Part shown: piece by piece, positions 51,696-53,573 of the stretch
Layout of the letters: each line of letters starts with the position of its first letter
Numbering within the stretch: the first letter of the stretch is position 1
From: RGIG1934 sp964492545
GTDB taxonomy: Bacteria > Bacillota > Clostridia > Lachnospirales > Lachnospiraceae
NCBI GenBank assembly: GCA_964492545.1
Contig: CAZBKO010000003.1
Span: 1 to 53,573, forward strand
Direction: 5' to 3'
Length of the DNA: 53,573 bases
Notes under the pieces: generated by a model
What the model was told of the DNA's origin: nothing
Seen by the model: the letters and a program-made list of their open reading frames with translations, nothing else
Database searches by the model: none
Made by a program: the position numbers and the translations under genes

Positions 51696-52159
51696 ACTCC
51701 AATCAGCTCCTCATATGCCTCCTGAATTGTTGATACAATCCAATTAACTGCAGGCTGTATAGTGTCAAGCATCTTCTCCATTGTAGCTCCTCTTGCAATA
51801 CATACGTACTTGTGGTACATCTGCATTTCATCTTCAAATATATTGAAGTTGCCAAGTATGCAGTCAAGATTTATTTTATTTAATGATTCAAGAATCTTTG
51901 GAGTCTTTTCCTTTGGTATATCCTTTTCAATTGTTGTAAATATCTGAAATATGCTTAGTTCATCTGGAATTCCTTCGCCTTTTAGAGGTAGAAAACACAT
52001 TTCCATTAATACACTTCCCTCTTGATTTTGTCCCAAATCATCAACGATAATTCTGAGCATCTCAAGCTCCTCTATTGGTTCAATTCTGGTTACAAATCCA
52101 GCCTTATTCATCTGGTCCTCCAGCTCAACTATAACCTTTTTCTTCTCTTCTAATTCCAT
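51683..52159 (-). CDS. Small acidic protein, YbjN/secretion-chaperone-like
   Basis: Protein of 158 residues, acidic, no membrane segment. The layout (helix, EELEMLRIIVDDLGQNQEGSVLMEMCFLPLKG strand pair, helix with LSIFQIFTTIEKDIPKEKTPKILESLNKINLDCILGNFNIFEDEMQMYHKY) fits the YbjN/CesT-like alpha-beta fold of type III chaperones. No sequence family is recognised with certainty. It overlaps the ATPase gene and follows the 442-residue candidate cargo or scaffold gene, which suits a cargo chaperone. That function is inferred from fold and context. Confidence 0.7.
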   Translation of the reverse strand: MELEEKKKVIVELEDQMNKAGFVTRIEPIEELEMLRIIVDDLGQNQEGSVLMEMCFLPLKGEGIPDELSIFQIFTTIEKDIPKEKTPKILESLNKINLDCILGNFNIFEDEMQMYHKYVCIARGATMEKMLDTIQPAVNWIVSTIQEAYEELIGVCRE

Positions 52160-52195
52160 TTGTTTACCTGCCTTTCATATATTATGCTGTGGCTA

Positions 52196-53524
52196 TTACA
52201 TAGCCCTTGCTGCTGCCCTCGGCTTATATTTCTTAACATTATTTCTTGCGTTAAATGCATTATTTTGCATATCTGCAATTGCATCTTTTCCAACACTATT
52301 GATAGTTTTCTTGGCATTCTCATCACCTTCGGCTGCTTTGCTTTTTGCATAATCGATAAGACTTTCATCCTCTAACTGTGCCACATCTTTCTCTGAACGC
52401 ATGCCAACAGCTTCTCTCATACCTCTACGCATTTCCTGAGCCTGCAGCCTATATTTTGCCTTGAGTGCTCTATATCCTTCCGGACCTCCGACAATATTCT
52501 TCAGTGCACGTTTTGTAGCACTTTCCTCCATTGATGATACTTTGAAGTGCTTTGCTACCTTAATTCCTGTACCTGCTGCCGAAGCAATTGATGCTATAGT
52601 AGAACCACCCGGAATAGTCTTGGCTATTTTATTTACACCTGTTGAAATATCCAGTGCAGCATCTGCCGTGCTTGATACCTTGTTGATTTCATTCTGGTCA
52701 GATGCTCTTCCGAGAAGTGACTGTAATTTCTTATCCTGTACTTCCTTTGAAAGTGCCTTCTGCTCATCTGCACGCTTTCCAAATTTGTATGCTTTCATCG
52801 CATTCGAGCCTGTATTAATTAAGGTATTCACTCCATATAGTGCTCCAGGTGCATAATCGGCTGCTTTTTTTCCTAAATGCTTTTCTACTACATTTGCTAC
52901 ACCATCATTCTCTGCTACGCCACCTGCAAAGTCAGCTGCTTTTCCAACAGTTGACATTACACCTGAGCCACCCTCTTCTTTCTTTCCGCCTTCGTCCTCT
53001 ACTCCGTTTTCCAATTCATCCATAACTCTCTTGATATCTGCAGGACTTAGCTTTGATACTAAAGCCTGTATTTCATCATTATTCTTAAGTTCATCAACAT
53101 ACTCATTGTATCTGTTTTCGTAATCCGGATCACCCTGTTTAGCCTTATATGCCATACGGCGTTCATGCTCGTGATCATCCATCTCATCGCTTACTTTATT
53201 CTTAAATTCCAACAGTCGCTGCTTCTTTTCTTCAAGCCAGCCCTTCTGCTCATTTATCCACTTCTTACCTTTTCCGTACTCACCAGCAATCCATTTTCCT
53301 GCCGAAGTATTAGCAGCCTTATTAATTAACCATGAGGCTCCACCTTTTATCTTTCCAAACATCTTTGAAAAGAATCCAGGTTCCTTGTCTGCCAGCTTCT
53401 CTCCTACCCACTTGCCAAGTTTAGTATTCTTTGCCCAATCCCAGGCTTTTCCGGCTCCCGACTTGATTCCGCCCCACATCCTAGATAATAATCCTGGCTT
53501 GTCATCCTTTTTAAGCTTCTGCAA
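52196..53524 (-). CDS. Repeat-bearing protein of unknown function at the head of the operon (candidate cargo)
   Basis: Protein of up to 442 residues. The N-terminus contains two related Trp-rich units: PGLLSRMWGGIKSGAGKAWD then WAKNTKLGKWVGEKL (residues ~10-44) and PGFFSKMFGKIKGGASWLIN then KAANTSAGKWIAGEYG (~50-84). A charged helical stretch follows, then a Gly/Ala-rich region (APGALYGVNTLINTGSNAMKAYKF, TIPGGSTIASIASAAG) and a basic C-terminus (YKPRAAARAM). The first frame codon is a TTG at 53524 with no ribosome site, directly after a stop. The real start may be further in (ATG at residue 16), or the 5' end may be lost near the window edge. Amphipathic repeats of this kind suit a membrane-active cargo, but this is speculative. 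Confidence 0.65.
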   Translation of the reverse strand: MQKLKKDDKPGLLSRMWGGIKSGAGKAWDWAKNTKLGKWVGEKLADKEPGFFSKMFGKIKGGASWLINKAANTSAGKWIAGEYGKGKKWINEQKGWLEEKKQRLLEFKNKVSDEMDDHEHERRMAYKAKQGDPDYENRYNEYVDELKNNDEIQALVSKLSPADIKRVMDELENGVEDEGGKKEEGGSGVMSTVGKAADFAGGVAENDGVANVVEKHLGKKAADYAPGALYGVNTLINTGSNAMKAYKFGKRADEQKALSKEVQDKKLQSLLGRASDQNEINKVSSTADAALDISTGVNKIAKTIPGGSTIASIASAAGTGIKVAKHFKVSSMEESATKRALKNIVGGPEGYRALKAKYRLQAQEMRRGMREAVGMRSEKDVAQLEDESLIDYAKSKAAEGDENAKKTINSVGKDAIADMQNNAFNARNNVKKYKPRAAARAM

Positions 53525-53573
53525 ATGTCAATATAGAAATGTAAGATTTATGGAAAATAAGTATGTAAGAAAA

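Noticed and set aside
22565..53524. Prophage or tailocin interpretation of the tail-like genes.
   Set aside because: No head, terminase, integrase, holin or lysin genes. Presence of an AAA+ ATPase, DUF4255, DUF4280 and DUF6760-like proteins fits the extracellular contractile family instead.
22565..53524. Type VI secretion system.
   Set aside because: No TssJ/L/M membrane complex, ClpV or separate TssB/TssC sheath pair. The spike and hub are phage-like and separate.
53539..53569. Two ATGTAAG repeats 24 bases apart before the first gene of the injection operon.
   Set aside because: Only two copies at the window edge, not matching the 11-base phase of the phosphate boxes. Too little sequence to judge.
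1..53573. tRNA, rRNA, CRISPR arrays, insertion sequences, attachment sites.
   Set aside because: Scanning the intergenic gaps, all shorter than 300 bases, showed no cloverleaf, repeat-spacer pattern, transposase remnant or terminal inverted repeats.

Overview
The window comes from a low-GC Gram-positive anaerobe, most likely a Lachnospiraceae (Clostridia) member. The evidence is the AT-rich sequence, AGGAGG ribosome sites with many GTG/TTG starts, FabK-type enoyl reductase, a fused acetyl-CoA carboxylase accDA gene, a FabT-like MarR regulator and large multi-PAS signalling proteins. No rRNA, tRNA, CRISPR array, insertion sequence or integrase was seen. No stretch longer than 300 bases lacks a gene. 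Two runs of ten N (315-324 and 14216-14225) mark assembly gaps, and each shifts the frame of the gene it lies in.

Layout. 1-3002: a large multi-PAS sensor running off the left edge. 3131-6181: a phosphate uptake unit (HPr-like gene, pstS, pstC, pstA, terminator) behind an array of 11-bp-phased TTTACA boxes resembling a PhoP site; PstS has its two halves in circularly permuted order and pstB/phoU are absent. 6264-8976: an unknown coiled-coil protein, metY and a YfcE-type phosphodiesterase. 9155-11077: a decayed membrane-GGDEF-EAL gene. 11184-11522: an Hpt phosphotransfer protein.

22383 down to 11682 (minus strand): a complete type II fatty-acid operon, fabH-acpP-fabK-fabD-fabG-fabF-accB-fabZ-accC-accDA, then a second FabK/nitronate-monooxygenase-like gene and a FabT-like MarR gene. 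The promoter carries a TTTGA-N3-TCAAA operator next to its -10 box, so the last gene probably represses the operon. A structured element lies just before fabD and, in a second copy, forms the whole leader of the YfcE-type gene.

53524 down to 22565 (minus strand): a roughly 31-kb contractile injection system locus of the extracellular (PVC/Afp-like) type, with no phage head, lysis or integration genes. It has a sheath, two tube proteins, a PAAR-like tip, gpV spike, gpD hub, two tube-cap/adaptor paralogues (one fused to gpD), gp25, two J-like baseplate proteins, tail protein I, an AAA+ ATPase, a DUF4255 terminator protein and several family-specific accessory genes including a 59-residue DUF6760-like gene. 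Inserted in it are four consecutive genes for membrane-anchored or exported proteins (TolC-like helical protein, membrane coiled-coil protein, MORN-repeat membrane protein, tail-anchored protein). They are unusual for such loci and could tie the apparatus to the envelope of a single-membrane cell. The operon ends with an anti-anti-sigma (STAS) and an anti-sigma (HATPase) gene, and its terminator overlaps the fab promoter.
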